A DNA stretch of 64,000 bases, taken from positions 62,001 to 126,000 of the forward strand of contig JAHIWI010000008.1 in NCBI GenBank assembly GCA_018816185.1, given 5' to 3'. Both the position numbers and the translations under genes were made by a program. This stretch comes from Bacillota bacterium (GTDB lineage Bacteria; Bacillota; Bacilli; Bacillales_A; Planococcaceae). Shown piece after piece: positions 51,465 through 60,350 of the stretch. The notes beneath the pieces are model-generated. The model ran no database searches. It worked only from the letters and a program-made list of their open reading frames with translations, and was not told where the DNA came from. Position 1 is the stretch's first letter. The number at the start of each line of letters is the position of its first letter.

Positions 51465-52523
51465 ATGATCAATCGAATATTTACGATTCTGGTTTTTGTG
51501 GGAGTTCCATTAACAGTTGTAGCTTCTCTCTTGCATTGGTCCAGCATCACGATGTTTGTTATTTGTTCTGTCACAATCATTGCGATATCTAGTTTTATGG
51601 GACGAGCAACTGAATCGTTAGCCATTGTTAGTGGACCGAGAATTGGTGGATTATTAAACGCGACATTTGGTAACGCAGTCGAACTGATTATTTCGATATT
51701 TGCTTTGCAAGCAGGCCTTATTGGGGTCGTATTAGCTTCATTGACAGGTTCTGTCCTTGGGAACTTACTTTTAGTTGGAGGATTGTCTTTCTTCTTAGGT
51801 GGCGTTAAGTTTAAACGTCAAAAGTTCAGCATTCATGATGCGCGACACAATTCGGGTCTATTAGTTTTTGCTGTGATTGTAGCATTCGTCATTCCGGAAA
51901 TTTTTTCGATGTCAATGAATGATGAGAAGACGTTACAAATGAGTGTGGGAATTTCAATTATCATGATTGTCTTATACTTAGCTGGGTTATTTTTCAAACT
52001 GGTTACACACCGTGGCGTCTATGCGCATGATGAACCAACGCCGGATGGTGAACATGAGGAACCGGAGTGGTCTAAAAAGAAAGCTTTAGGAATTCTACTT
52101 CTATCTACACTGGCTGTTGCATATGTATCTGAAAACTTAGTTCATACCTTTGAAGCGGTTGGGGAACAGTTTGGTTGGTCCGAGTTATTTATTGGTGTCA
52201 TTATAGTAGCCATCGTAGGTAATGCTGCTGAGCATTCATCAGCCATATTAATGGCGATGAAAAACAAAATGGATGTTGCAGTAGAAATTGCAATTGGCTC
52301 TACTTTGCAAATTGCGATGTTTGTAGCACCTGTTTTGGTTCTTATTTCATTATTCATGCCAACAGCGATGCCTTTGGTTTTCACAGTTCCGGAATTAGTG
52401 GCCATGGCAACAGCGGTTTTACTAACTATTAGTGTTTCGAATGATGGGGAATCCAACTGGTTTGAAGGGTTAACATTGCTGGCTGCGTACCTAATTATGG
52501 GGATTGGGTTTTATTTATTGTAA
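51465..52523 (+). CDS. Ca2+/H+ antiporter (CAX, ChaA type)
   Basis: 352 residues from the ATG with AAAGGAGATGAATGTAT at 10 bases (an ATG 6 bases earlier has shorter spacing). Eleven membrane helices. The two CAX repeats GNAVELIISIFALQAG and GNAAEHSSAILMA hold the acidic cation-binding residues, with an acidic cytoplasmic loop between (ETPTPDGEHEEPEWSKKKA region). Exports Ca2+ in exchange for protons. Together with the CaCA exchanger at 36.5 kb, the window has two Ca2+ exporters of different families. Confidence 0.85.
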   Translation: MINRIFTILVFVGVPLTVVASLLHWSSITMFVICSVTIIAISSFMGRATESLAIVSGPRIGGLLNATFGNAVELIISIFALQAGLIGVVLASLTGSVLGNLLLVGGLSFFLGGVKFKRQKFSIHDARHNSGLLVFAVIVAFVIPEIFSMSMNDEKTLQMSVGISIIMIVLYLAGLFFKLVTHRGVYAHDEPTPDGEHEEPEWSKKKALGILLLSTLAVAYVSENLVHTFEAVGEQFGWSELFIGVIIVAIVGNAAEHSSAILMAMKNKMDVAVEIAIGSTLQIAMFVAPVLVLISLFMPTAMPLVFTVPELVAMATAVLLTISVSNDGESNWFEGLTLLAAYLIMGIGFYLL

Positions 52524-52665
52524 TTATGGAAGTCTCTTATGTCATAAGTCCTTAGTTTAGTGAATTTTCTATTTTTTGTCGTTTTACAACTGAAACTTGA
52601 TGTATGATAGAAGTACAAAAAGTGGTCATACTTGTACACTGAGAGCTGAACGGGAGGAACAGAAT

Positions 52666-53487
52666 ATGAACGAAGCGGTTGTCTTACATCGAGAAGCAAT
52701 GGACATGTTAAAGCAAACAAGCAGAACGTTTTTTATTCCAATCAATTTCTTAGAACCTACTCTGCGTAAAACAGTGGCGTCAGCCTATTTGTGTATGCGT
52801 GCGATTGATGAAATTGAAGATCATCCTAGTATGTTAGCGGAGACAAAACGGCACTTGCTTACATCGATTAGTACAAGCTTAAAAACTACATTTGATCCAG
52901 AGGTTTATCGCGCATTAATTCAACCTTATCGCCATATTCTGCCTGATGTTACCCAAAGGCTTGCGGATTGGATTTTACTTTGTCCACCAGAGGTTGTAGG
53001 TAAGGTGAAAGAATCGACTGGCATTATGGCCGAAGGTATGGCTAAGTGGGTGGACCAAGAATGGAAAATTCGTACAAAAGAAGATTTAGACGACTATACG
53101 TATTATGTAGCGGGTTTAGTGGGGTGCATGCTATCGGATTTATGGAAATGGCATGATAATACAGAGACTGATCGAGAAAAAGCAATTGCATTTGGACGAG
53201 GCTTACAAGCGGTGAATATTCTTCGAAATCAAGATGAAGATTTCGAGCGTGGTGTTCGCTTCTTGCCAGATGGCTGGGACCGAGACGATCTGTTCAGTTA
53301 CGCCAAGCAAAATTTATCGATGGGTAGCGATTATGTAAAAGATATTAATAACCGTGGAATTACAATGTTTTGTAAAGTCCCACTCGCTCTTGCGAATAGT
53401 ACGTTAAAAGCGATGAAAATCGGTCGTGAAAAAATTTCGAGAAATGAAGTTGAATCGATTGTTGCTGAATTAGAAAGCCAACATTAA
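52666..53487 (+). CDS. Squalene/phytoene synthase-family protein
   Basis: 273 residues from the ATG with ACGGGAGGAACAGAAT. Two Asp-rich motifs, AIDEIED (first) and NQDEDFERG (second), bind Mg-diphosphate of farnesyl- or geranylgeranyl-diphosphate. SYLCMRAIDEIEDHPS and the LVGCMLSDLWKWHDNTE segment are typical. It stands alone, with no carotenoid desaturase or squalene-hopene gene beside it, so the product is undetermined; related B. subtilis YisP acts as a farnesyl-diphosphate phosphatase. Confidence 0.75.
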   Translation: MNEAVVLHREAMDMLKQTSRTFFIPINFLEPTLRKTVASAYLCMRAIDEIEDHPSMLAETKRHLLTSISTSLKTTFDPEVYRALIQPYRHILPDVTQRLADWILLCPPEVVGKVKESTGIMAEGMAKWVDQEWKIRTKEDLDDYTYYVAGLVGCMLSDLWKWHDNTETDREKAIAFGRGLQAVNILRNQDEDFERGVRFLPDGWDRDDLFSYAKQNLSMGSDYVKDINNRGITMFCKVPLALANSTLKAMKIGREKISRNEVESIVAELESQH

Positions 53488-53493
53488 AAAGGG

Positions 53494-53557
53494 TATGCCA
53501 GAGATTTTTATTTAGAGAGTTTTTTAAACTCAACTAAATTGGTCTCTGGCATTTTTG
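53494..53557. terminator. Bidirectional terminator
   Basis: ATGCCAGAGA and TCTCTGGCAT form a perfect 10-bp stem with AT-rich loop, between convergent synthase and amtB genes. Confidence 0.7.
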
Positions 53558-53564
53558 TTTTAGA

Positions 53565-54848
53565 TTAACGGACTTGAACTGATTTACCAAGTTGTGTTAG
53601 ACGTGAAGCGAAATCATCTGAACGACTTGGAGCTCCTCTTAACACATCATGCATTTCATACGCGTTTGTCCCGTGTTCAGCATAATCTAGTCCCATCTTT
53701 TCTTCTTCTTTTGAAACACGGAGTGAAGTGAATAGTCGTATGACATAAAGGCTTCCTCCGACTGTAAGTGCAGTCCAAACAACAATTGCTGCTATACCAA
53801 TTAGTTGAATGCCAACAATGCTGAATCCACCTCCATACAAGGCTCCATTTGTTGTGTCAAATAAACCTACGGCAAGCGTACCCCAAATCCCGCCGATTCC
53901 ATGGACGGAAATAGCACCTACTGGGTCATCGATTTTAAGTTTGACATCAAAAAAGCGAATACTTTCAGTCATGATAACTCCAGCAATTAACCCGATTGTA
54001 ATAGCGCCTAATAATGAAACATTTGCACATCCGGCTGTAATTCCTACCAGCCCACTTAAAGCACCGTTTAAAGTTAAAGATCCATCAATTTGTTTATATC
54101 TAAGCTTTGTATGCAGAGCGGTAGACAACACGGCAGCAGAGCCTGCAAGAAGTGTGTTTGCAATAACGAGTGGAACTAGCTTTGAATCAGCTGCTAATGT
54201 ACTTCCTCCATTAAAACCAAACCAACCTAACCACAGAATGAAGACACCTAAAGCGCCAAGTGGGATGCTGTGTCCAGGGATAACATGAACGGTTTTACCG
54301 GAATATTTCCCGAGGCGTGGACCAATCATCCACGCGGCCACTAATGCGCCGACAGCTCCAGTTAAATGAACGACGGAAGATCCGGCGAAGTCAATGAAGC
54401 CTAGTTCTGTAAGCCAACCGCCTCCCCAAACCCAATGTCCAACTACTGGGTAAATGAATCCTGTCATGGCGATAACAAGGAGAAGGTAGGAAGATAATTT
54501 CATGCGTTCAGCGACAGCTCCTGAAATAATGGTTGCACATGTAGCTGCAAAAACTGCTTGGAAAACAAAGAAACCAATATCTTCACGACCTAATAATGCA
54601 AACCCTTCCGTTCCTATGAGTCCAAAAGTAGATGGTCCGAACATGAATGCAAAACCAACAATGAAGTAAAGCACTGAACCAATCGAGACAGTCAATAAAT
54701 TTTTCATAAGGATATTAACGGTGTTTTTTGATCGAGTGAATCCAGTTTCAACCATGGCAAAACCAGCGTGCATAAAAAATACTAAAATAGCTCCCATCAT
54801 CATCCAAATCATGTCGACAGAACTTTGTACAGCTTCGATTGATTCCAT
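53565..54848 (-). CDS. amtB: Ammonium transporter AmtB
   Basis: 427 residues, eleven membrane helices. Starts MESIEAVQSSVDMIWMMMGAILVFFMHAGFAMVETGFTRSKNTVNI; later LIGTEGFALLGREDIGFFVFQAVFAATCATIISGAVAERMKL and the twin-His region VGHWVWGGGWL; AISVHGIGGIWGTLAVGLF. Conducts NH4+/NH3; gated by GlnK. Located 12 bases after glnK, so one transcript with glnK first, the reverse of B. subtilis nrgAB. Confidence 0.9.
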   Translation of the reverse strand: MESIEAVQSSVDMIWMMMGAILVFFMHAGFAMVETGFTRSKNTVNILMKNLLTVSIGSVLYFIVGFAFMFGPSTFGLIGTEGFALLGREDIGFFVFQAVFAATCATIISGAVAERMKLSSYLLLVIAMTGFIYPVVGHWVWGGGWLTELGFIDFAGSSVVHLTGAVGALVAAWMIGPRLGKYSGKTVHVIPGHSIPLGALGVFILWLGWFGFNGGSTLAADSKLVPLVIANTLLAGSAAVLSTALHTKLRYKQIDGSLTLNGALSGLVGITAGCANVSLLGAITIGLIAGVIMTESIRFFDVKLKIDDPVGAISVHGIGGIWGTLAVGLFDTTNGALYGGGFSIVGIQLIGIAAIVVWTALTVGGSLYVIRLFTSLRVSKEEEKMGLDYAEHGTNAYEMHDVLRGAPSRSDDFASRLTQLGKSVQVR

Positions 54849-54860
54849 TCGTTTTCCTCC

Positions 54861-55202
54861 TCAATATACGGCGACAACGCCGCGTTCCTTTGTTCGAATA
54901 CGTATCGCTTCATCTACGGGTAAAATAAAGATTTTCCCATCACCAACCTCACCGGTTGCTGCATATTCCAAAATCGCATCAACAATCGGTTCCACCAAAT
55001 GATCGTCTACAATCATTTCCAATTTCAATTTTGCAGAAAACTCCATTTCGTATACATTCCCACGAAAAAGACCTGTGCGGCCCTCTTGTCTACCGCATCC
55101 AGCAATTTCGGTAACAGATAATCCATCAATTCCTTCTAGAGCTAATGCTCTACGAACATCTGCAAACACATCTGGACGAATAATTGCTTCAATTTTCTTC
55201 AT
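54861..55202 (-). CDS. glnK: PII nitrogen regulatory protein GlnK
   Basis: 113 residues from ATG 55202 (AGAGGGGGAACTTAAAAAA). PII fold: MKKIEAIIRPDVFADVRRALALEGI start, T-loop GRQEGRTGLFRGNVYEMEF, and the B-loop ATGEVGDGKIFILPVDEAIRIRTKERG. Tyr51 equivalent is kept, Tyr46 is Phe. PII binds ATP/ADP and 2-oxoglutarate and plugs AmtB, encoded next. Confidence 0.9.
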   Translation of the reverse strand: MKKIEAIIRPDVFADVRRALALEGIDGLSVTEIAGCGRQEGRTGLFRGNVYEMEFSAKLKLEMIVDDHLVEPIVDAILEYAATGEVGDGKIFILPVDEAIRIRTKERGVVAVY

Positions 55203-55235
55203 TTTTTTAAGTTCCCCCTCTTTTATTTTATTGTA

Positions 55236-55252
55236 TGTTAGATTTCCTAACA
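55236..55252. promoter_or_regulatory. TnrA/GlnR box 1 (downstream of the glnK promoter)
   Basis: TGTTAGATTTCCTAACA fits the consensus TGTnAnATTTTnTnACA with one mismatch (T to C at position 11). It lies directly after the -10 at about +1, where repressor binding would block transcription of glnK-amtB. Confidence 0.7.
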
Positions 55253-55280
55253 TGATAATTCAAAAATACAAATAAATCAA
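55252..55280 (-). promoter_or_regulatory. Promoter of glnK-amtB
   Basis: On the minus strand: TTGATT (55280-55275), 17-base spacer, TATCAT (55257-55252). Transcription should begin near 55245, within TnrA/GlnR box 1. Confidence 0.6.
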
Positions 55281-55297
55281 ACTATTTTTAAAATTCA

Positions 55298-55314
55298 TGT
55301 AAGTTTTTATAACA
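55298..55314. promoter_or_regulatory. TnrA/GlnR box 2 (upstream of the glnK promoter)
   Basis: TGTAAGTTTTTATAACA fits the same consensus with one mismatch (A to T at position 7). Its centre is about 60 bases before the inferred transcription start, an activator-type position for TnrA. Confidence 0.65.
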
Positions 55315-55458
55315 TGAAGGTTTCCGCAGTGATTTTTTACATAAGCAATATTCTTTTAAGAAAATTTTTCATCGGTTATACTAAGGAGGTTTTTAAGGGG
55401 TTTACGTAACATTTTAATAACAATATATTTGTTTTTATTGGAAGAGGAGGCGATACAT

Positions 55459-56178
55459 TTGGCTACATCATTAAAAGGGAAAAACGCGATCATTACGGGA
55501 GCAGGACGAGGGATTGGCTATGCCGTTGCTATTGCATTAGCTAAAGAAGGCGTAAATGTGGGACTTGTCGCTCGCTCAAAAGAACAATTGGAAAAAGTCG
55601 GTAAAGAAGTTGAAGCGTTAGGTGTGAAGGCTGCTTTCGCAGTTGCAGATGTTTCCAAAAATGAGGAAGTGACAAAGGCAACTGAATTCATAACAAATGA
55701 ACTGGATGCAATCGATATACTGATTAATAATGCCGGAATAGCAAAATTCGGAAATTTTATGGATTTAGAGATTGATGAGTGGGAAAAAATTATTCAAGTA
55801 AACTTAATGGGAGTTTATTATGTAACTCGTGCTGTTTTGCCTGGGATGATTGAACAAAAATCTGGAGACATTATTAATATTTCTTCTTCAGCTGGACAAA
55901 AAGGTGCACCTATTACGAGTGCATACAGTGCTTCGAAATTTGGTGTCCTTGGTATTACAGAATCGTTAGCAATGGAAGTGCGTAAGCATAATATTCGAGT
56001 AACTGCGTTGACGCCAAGTACTGTCGCAACCGATTTAGCCATTGATAATAATTTAACTGATGGAAATCCTGATAAAGTGATGCAACCGGAAGACATTGCG
56101 GAATTCATCGTGTCACAATTGAAATTAAATAAACGTATTTTCATCAAAGAAGCGGGACTATGGTCAACAAACCCGTAG
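55459..56178 (+). CDS. SDR oxidoreductase (3-ketoacyl-ACP reductase-like)
   Basis: 239 residues from a TTG with GAGGAGGCGATACAT. Cofactor motif [35 protein letters not shown] and the catalytic Ser-Tyr-Lys ([12 protein letters not shown]) are intact. FabG/YkvO-type; NADP(H) reductase of unknown natural substrate. Two terminators follow. Confidence 0.85.
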   Translation: MATSLKGKNAIITGAGRGIGYAVAIALAKEGVNVGLVARSKEQLEKVGKEVEALGVKAAFAVADVSKNEEVTKATEFITNELDAIDILINNAGIAKFGNFMDLEIDEWEKIIQVNLMGVYYVTRAVLPGMIEQKSGDIINISSSAGQKGAPITSAYSASKFGVLGITESLAMEVRKHNIRVTALTPSTVATDLAIDNNLTDGNPDKVMQPEDIAEFIVSQLKLNKRIFIKEAGLWSTNP

Positions 56179-56199
56179 ATTTAAATAAGCAATCACCAA

Positions 56200-56243
56200 A
56201 AAAGCCGTATCCTTTTAGGTTAATTCCTAAAGGATACGGCTTT
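56200..56243 (+). terminator. Terminator of the SDR gene
   Basis: AAAAGCCGTATCCTTTTAGG and CCTAAAGGATACGGCTTT form a long stem around TTAATT. Downstream T-poor sequence holds a smaller hairpin (AGAATC/GATTCT). Confidence 0.75.
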
Positions 56244-56312
56244 ACTAATTACTGTGGTGTGCTGAACAGAACTCTTAAAAGTAGAATCCGCGAAACACGA
56301 GATTCTTTTTTA

Positions 56313-56726
56313 TTAGTATGTTAAGCTAGCTGCCACTAAAATTCCGACAACTATTGCAGCTGAGAAAAGGCTGAAACCAATGGCTTTGTTTCCTTTTTCA
56401 ACTTCATCAGCTAAGTGCATTTTAGGTGTTAATATAAATTCGATGATCCAGTATGCAATTACCTGAGTAGCGATTCCGACCAATCCCCAAAGAAAGGCAT
56501 CTAATAAATTCACGCTATCTGCCCAAACAGTATAGATGACAATCGCTAAACCAATCGCTTTACCCCAAAGTTTTAAAGCGACCGCAATGTTTCCTTCTTG
56601 AATTAATTTAAGCTCAGAAAATTTTGTTGTAAATGCAAAAGCTGTTAACCCCAAAAACATTAACCCAATTCCAGTACCAAAGTGTGCTAAAAAACTACCT
56701 ATTGCATCTAATGTCAATATTGACAT
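56313..56726 (-). CDS. DUF350 membrane protein (YjfL-like)
   Basis: 137 residues from the ATG at 56726 preceded by GAGAGGATGATTAAT; the ATG 9 bases upstream lies in the ribosome binding site. Four helices. GIATQVIAYWIIEFILTPKMHLADEVEKGNKAIGFSLFSAAIVVGI matches DUF350. It starts 1 base after the ligase gene stop. In E. coli the DUF350 protein YjfL is part of the yjfKLMC cluster. Confidence 0.75.
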   Translation of the reverse strand: MSILTLDAIGSFLAHFGTGIGLMFLGLTAFAFTTKFSELKLIQEGNIAVALKLWGKAIGLAIVIYTVWADSVNLLDAFLWGLVGIATQVIAYWIIEFILTPKMHLADEVEKGNKAIGFSLFSAAIVVGILVAASLTY

Positions 56727-56727
56727 A

Positions 56728-58017
56728 TTAATCATCCTCTCTATCTTTTCGTTGAATTCCTACTGGTAAAAAATATGATTCGTTGTTTGTGATTTCACTT
56801 CCTGCTCGTATTCCTATAGCACCAGCCGATTTATTAATCAAGAAACACCCAACCATGAGATGAGCTTCTTTCGTTCCTTTAGTGGTTGTTATATTGGAAA
56901 CGGGAAGTGGACAAAATTCTTGAAATATCGGTAAAGTATCACTGTACGTTTTCATTGTTTCTTCCATCGTTAAATCACCTAAGCCATTGAAAATTTCTAC
57001 TGTATCACCCTCACGACCAAAACAAGGTTTTTTTACAAAGGGTTTTTGGCGTTCAATAAAAACATCAGGCTCTAAATAAGTGGGGAGAAAATATTGGTGT
57101 ATAATAGCGTGCTCTGAGTCTGTGAAAAAATTTTGTTCTTCATGTAATCCCCATATTAGTGCTTGAACCGCTTTTGATTGAAGTAGAAAAGCGGATGGTG
57201 GGTTAAGGATGCTCAGATGTCCTTGCTCAACTAATTTCATTAAAGCTTGACCGACATCATCTCCTGATATAGGATCCTTATCGTTCACCAAATGTTCTAC
57301 TGGGTAAGTTTGACGATACAAAATATCAATTCGCTCACCGAGTGGTGTATACAAACCCGCTTGAAGAATATCTCCATCTTCCGTTACGTCATCAGTGACT
57401 ATTCGTAAATTGTCCAAGCTTACATATTCAGAAGGTAAATCTAGTTGTTCTTGCAGGTAACGGGTCGTCCATTTGTCTTCAATGTGATCATCATGCGACG
57501 TAAAGACGATCTTGGGTGTACCAGGTTTATTTAAAGCTGCCCAACTGGATGCAATGGCTTTTCTCATTTCCATATGTAAAAGCTGCCTACATTCTTCATT
57601 TGGGTTTTCTAAATTGAAATGGCTACATATAAAAGAATTTGCGTGGAACGTTTCTTTTATGAAAGTGGGCGTATCTGCATTAAATTCAAGAAGCTTAATG
57701 GATGACCCGTTTATGACGAAATCGAGTCTTCCAATAATGTATTCTTGAGGAAAAGATTTCACTTTGATATAGGCGAGTGTTTCCTTTGGAAAGCCTAATT
57801 GCAATAACGTTGAATCCTCAAGGGTCCGGAGAAGAGGTGCTATCTTTTCGAAAATAAGTCCGACTTCTCTTGCAGCCTGTCGAACTTTCTCCCAATATTC
57901 TTTTGTTTGCACATGAATATCCAATAAAGCATATTCTTCTTTTTCTAAATCAGGATAAAAATATGGGATTTCGCTATATACTTGATTTCTTTCTTTGGAA
58001 AATGAAGAGTCAATCAC
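56728..58017 (-). CDS. Glutathionylspermidine-synthase-family ATP-grasp ligase
   Basis: 429 residues, GTG start overlapping the lipoprotein stop (GTGA). The ATP-grasp amidoligase of E. coli YjfC/YgiC/GspS C-domain type: KLLEFNADTPTFIKETFHAN (substrate-binding loop, as in GspS LLEYNADTPT), and the C-terminal RQKPFVKKPCFGREGDTVEIF, SAGAIGIRAGSEITNNESYFLPVG. It lacks the GspS amidase domain. The real amine/carboxyl substrates are unknown; glutathione or spermidine is not implied. It lies in a compact operon with a lipoprotein whose Gly-rich C-terminus could be the substrate (inference). Confidence 0.8.
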   Translation of the reverse strand: MIDSSFSKERNQVYSEIPYFYPDLEKEEYALLDIHVQTKEYWEKVRQAAREVGLIFEKIAPLLRTLEDSTLLQLGFPKETLAYIKVKSFPQEYIIGRLDFVINGSSIKLLEFNADTPTFIKETFHANSFICSHFNLENPNEECRQLLHMEMRKAIASSWAALNKPGTPKIVFTSHDDHIEDKWTTRYLQEQLDLPSEYVSLDNLRIVTDDVTEDGDILQAGLYTPLGERIDILYRQTYPVEHLVNDKDPISGDDVGQALMKLVEQGHLSILNPPSAFLLQSKAVQALIWGLHEEQNFFTDSEHAIIHQYFLPTYLEPDVFIERQKPFVKKPCFGREGDTVEIFNGLGDLTMEETMKTYSDTLPIFQEFCPLPVSNITTTKGTKEAHLMVGCFLINKSAGAIGIRAGSEITNNESYFLPVGIQRKDREDD

Positions 58018-58325
58018 CCTCCAAATCCTCCTTTAGTGCCGCTTCCTATACCGGATTTGTAGCTTGAAATATGGCTAGAGTACCCGCTCGATTTCTTAAA
58101 TGCACTTTTACTGCTAAACATATTGCCAAGGAAATAATAACCTCCATAATGAGCAGAGCGTGTGTCATCGCAATAGTACGTTCCTTCGTCATCATCCCAT
58201 TCCCAGTCATCGCAATCATAGCCTGTTGGCTCGTCTTGATAAGATTCATTTTGACTGCAGCCAGTCATGCCTAGTGCTAAAACAGATGTGGCAACTCCTG
58301 CCATTAGCTTTTTGGTTTTACTCAT
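58014..58325 (-). CDS. YgiB-like lipoprotein with Gly-rich C-terminal tail
   Basis: 103 residues: signal with lipobox GMTGC at Cys23, an acidic Asp/Tyr-rich segment with Cys residues (YDCDDWEWDDDEGTYYCDD), aromatic GGYYFLGNMFSSKSAF, and a tail rich in Ser and Gly ending KGGFGG. The overall plan (lipobox, small domain, GGFG near the end) resembles the DUF1190 protein YgiB, partner of the ligase-like YgiC in E. coli. Exported and anchored in the membrane. Overlaps the ligase start by 4 bases. Confidence 0.65.
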   Translation of the reverse strand: MSKTKKLMAGVATSVLALGMTGCSQNESYQDEPTGYDCDDWEWDDDEGTYYCDDTRSAHYGGYYFLGNMFSSKSAFKKSSGYSSHISSYKSGIGSGTKGGFGG

Positions 58326-58326
58326 C

Positions 58327-58788
58327 TTAATATCCCTCCAATTTGTAACCAGTTTTAATCATATAAAGTACATATAAAAGGCGATCCTCATCGATCTCTG
58401 CAGAGTCACGTTCCCATTCCATCTGATCGATGTACAAGTAAACACTTCCGATTTGGCTCAGAATCTCCAAATGCTGATCGAACTCATGTTTCTGAATGAT
58501 TGGGTGGTTTTCTCTAAGATTAAATTCTCGAATTTCTAAAGTGAGTCTACCATTCAAATTAAATACTTCTTTTTCTTTTTCGGATTCTTCTACTTTCTTT
58601 ACATAGATCAGATGTAGATTTCCTTCAATTGCTGAAGAAGTTTGTTGATACGTTATTCCATCCTTTACAAAGAACTCGCATTCTCTACGAGTGAGTATTT
58701 GATCGAGTTCAATTGAATCGTAATGAAAAAGTGGTTCAAAAGAGTGTAGACCTTTGTACAATCGGTATTCTAATGAGGCTGTTGCCAA
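58327..58788 (-). CDS. Unknown protein, first gene of the ATP-grasp operon
   Basis: 153 residues, TTG start with AAAGGATGATATAGAG. No signal peptide or membrane helix; mixed alpha/beta with an acidic middle (VKKVEESEKEKEVF) and C-terminal WERDSAEIDEDRLLYVLYMIKTGYKLEGY. The next gene begins 1 base after its stop. Position recalls YjfK (DUF2491) in the E. coli cluster, but I cannot confirm homology. Confidence 0.55.
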   Translation of the reverse strand: MATASLEYRLYKGLHSFEPLFHYDSIELDQILTRRECEFFVKDGITYQQTSSAIEGNLHLIYVKKVEESEKEKEVFNLNGRLTLEIREFNLRENHPIIQKHEFDQHLEILSQIGSVYLYIDQMEWERDSAEIDEDRLLYVLYMIKTGYKLEGY

Positions 58789-59034
58789 CTCTATATCATC
58801 CTTTCATTCATGCAAAATATAATACGATTGAAGAATGTTAAAGTTTCAATCACATTCACACTTTTCCAAGCTTCACTAGGTAAACACTAGAAAGAGTAAA
58901 TTATAAGAAGTGACTTGGCAAAAACAAGCATAATTCATTATCTAATTATTTTAGTTAAATTCATATATTTTTCTGACATGATACGAAAAAAAGATTACAA
59001 TATAAGGAAATGATGAGCGGGAGGAAGTTGGGAA

Positions 59035-60258
59035 ATGGAACACAAATTATACTATCAAGATGCATACATCGAACATTTTTCTTCGCGCGTAAAAGAACAA
59101 CACCATGATTTAGAGGGAAACTGGTATGTAACGCTCGAGCAAACAGCTTTCTATCCAACTGGTGGGGGTCAACCTCATGATATCGGATTTATTAATGAAG
59201 AGTTGGTTACGAACGTGGAAGAAATTGATGGCGAAATTCGACACTATATTCAAAACCCGGTCTTTACTAATCATATTGAAATTGATGGGAAAATCGATTG
59301 GATACGACGCTACGATTTTATGCAACAGCATGCAGGGCAACATGTGCTAACAGCTGCTTTTGTCGAACTTTTTGATATTCAAACAACCAGTTTCCACTTA
59401 GGCGAAGAAACGGTAACGATAGACTTGAATTGTTCTGAAATTGACGATACTCAATTATTGGCTGCCGAAGAGTTGGCTAATCGAATTATAATGGAAAACC
59501 GCCCGATTGAGACAAAGTGGGTGACGAAGGAACAACTGGAGCAATATCCTCTTCGTAAAAAAGTAAAAGTGGATCAAGACATTCGACTAGTGATTATTCC
59601 TGAATTTGACTACAACGGATGCGGAGGGACGCATCCACGAAACACAGCTGAAATTGCCATGTTAAAAATATTGAAAGTTGAAAAACAAAATGGTCAAATA
59701 CGAATTCATTTTGTGTGTGGAAATCGTATTCGAAAACAACTACATAAAAAACAAAAAGCGGTTTTAGAAATGGTCCACTTATTAAGTTCGTCTGAAGAGA
59801 AATTAGGAGATACGGTTAAAGTTCTGCTGAATCAGAAAAAGGTACTAGAGAAACAGTTGGCAGAAAAACAACAGCTACTAATCGAGTTTGAATCAAAAGA
59901 ATTGGTTGAATTTCAGCAACAGGCTTTTCCTTTAATTCATGCACATTATCATGATAGGTCGATTCAAGATTTGCAAAAGCTTGCTCAACTAGTGGTAGCG
60001 GAGTCTCCAAGTGTTATTGTTTTACTCATTGCGAGAAATGAGCAACGTCTCCAAGTAGTGTTAGGTCGGGGTCAAAATTTGAATGTGAATTTGAAAGCGG
60101 TTTTATCCGAAATCTTACCTTTGATTAATGGAAAAGGTGGAGGCTCGGAAAGCTTTGTGCAAGGTGGAGGAATTGATGGCACGGACGTCGTATTATTCGA
60201 AGATACGTGCGTCAATCTGTTAAAGAATCACTTAGCTAAGTTACATGAAAACGTTTAA
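59035..60258 (+). CDS. Alanyl-tRNA editing protein (AlaX-L with DHHA1)
   Basis: 407 residues: N-terminal AlaRS-like editing domain with zinc ligands in QQHAGQHVLTAAF (HxxxH) and CGGTHPRNTAEI (CxxxH), and a C-terminal DHHA1 domain (about 285-400, with GKGGGSESFVQGGG). It hydrolyses Ser-tRNAAla or Gly-tRNAAla. Start ATG follows GGGAGGAAGTTGGGAA. Stand-alone, free of the aminoacylation domain. Confidence 0.85.
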   Translation: MEHKLYYQDAYIEHFSSRVKEQHHDLEGNWYVTLEQTAFYPTGGGQPHDIGFINEELVTNVEEIDGEIRHYIQNPVFTNHIEIDGKIDWIRRYDFMQQHAGQHVLTAAFVELFDIQTTSFHLGEETVTIDLNCSEIDDTQLLAAEELANRIIMENRPIETKWVTKEQLEQYPLRKKVKVDQDIRLVIIPEFDYNGCGGTHPRNTAEIAMLKILKVEKQNGQIRIHFVCGNRIRKQLHKKQKAVLEMVHLLSSSEEKLGDTVKVLLNQKKVLEKQLAEKQQLLIEFESKELVEFQQQAFPLIHAHYHDRSIQDLQKLAQLVVAESPSVIVLLIARNEQRLQVVLGRGQNLNVNLKAVLSEILPLINGKGGGSESFVQGGGIDGTDVVLFEDTCVNLLKNHLAKLHENV

Positions 60259-60350
60259 AAAAGTAATATAGAAATATGCCATGAAATATGGTATGAATGT
60301 GTAAAGATAAACGGTTCGGAAGTTGAGTTATGGAGGAGGTCATCCACTTC

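Noticed and set aside
53809..54288. 159-codon frame antisense to amtB
   Set aside because: Pro/Ser-rich shadow of the amtB frame.
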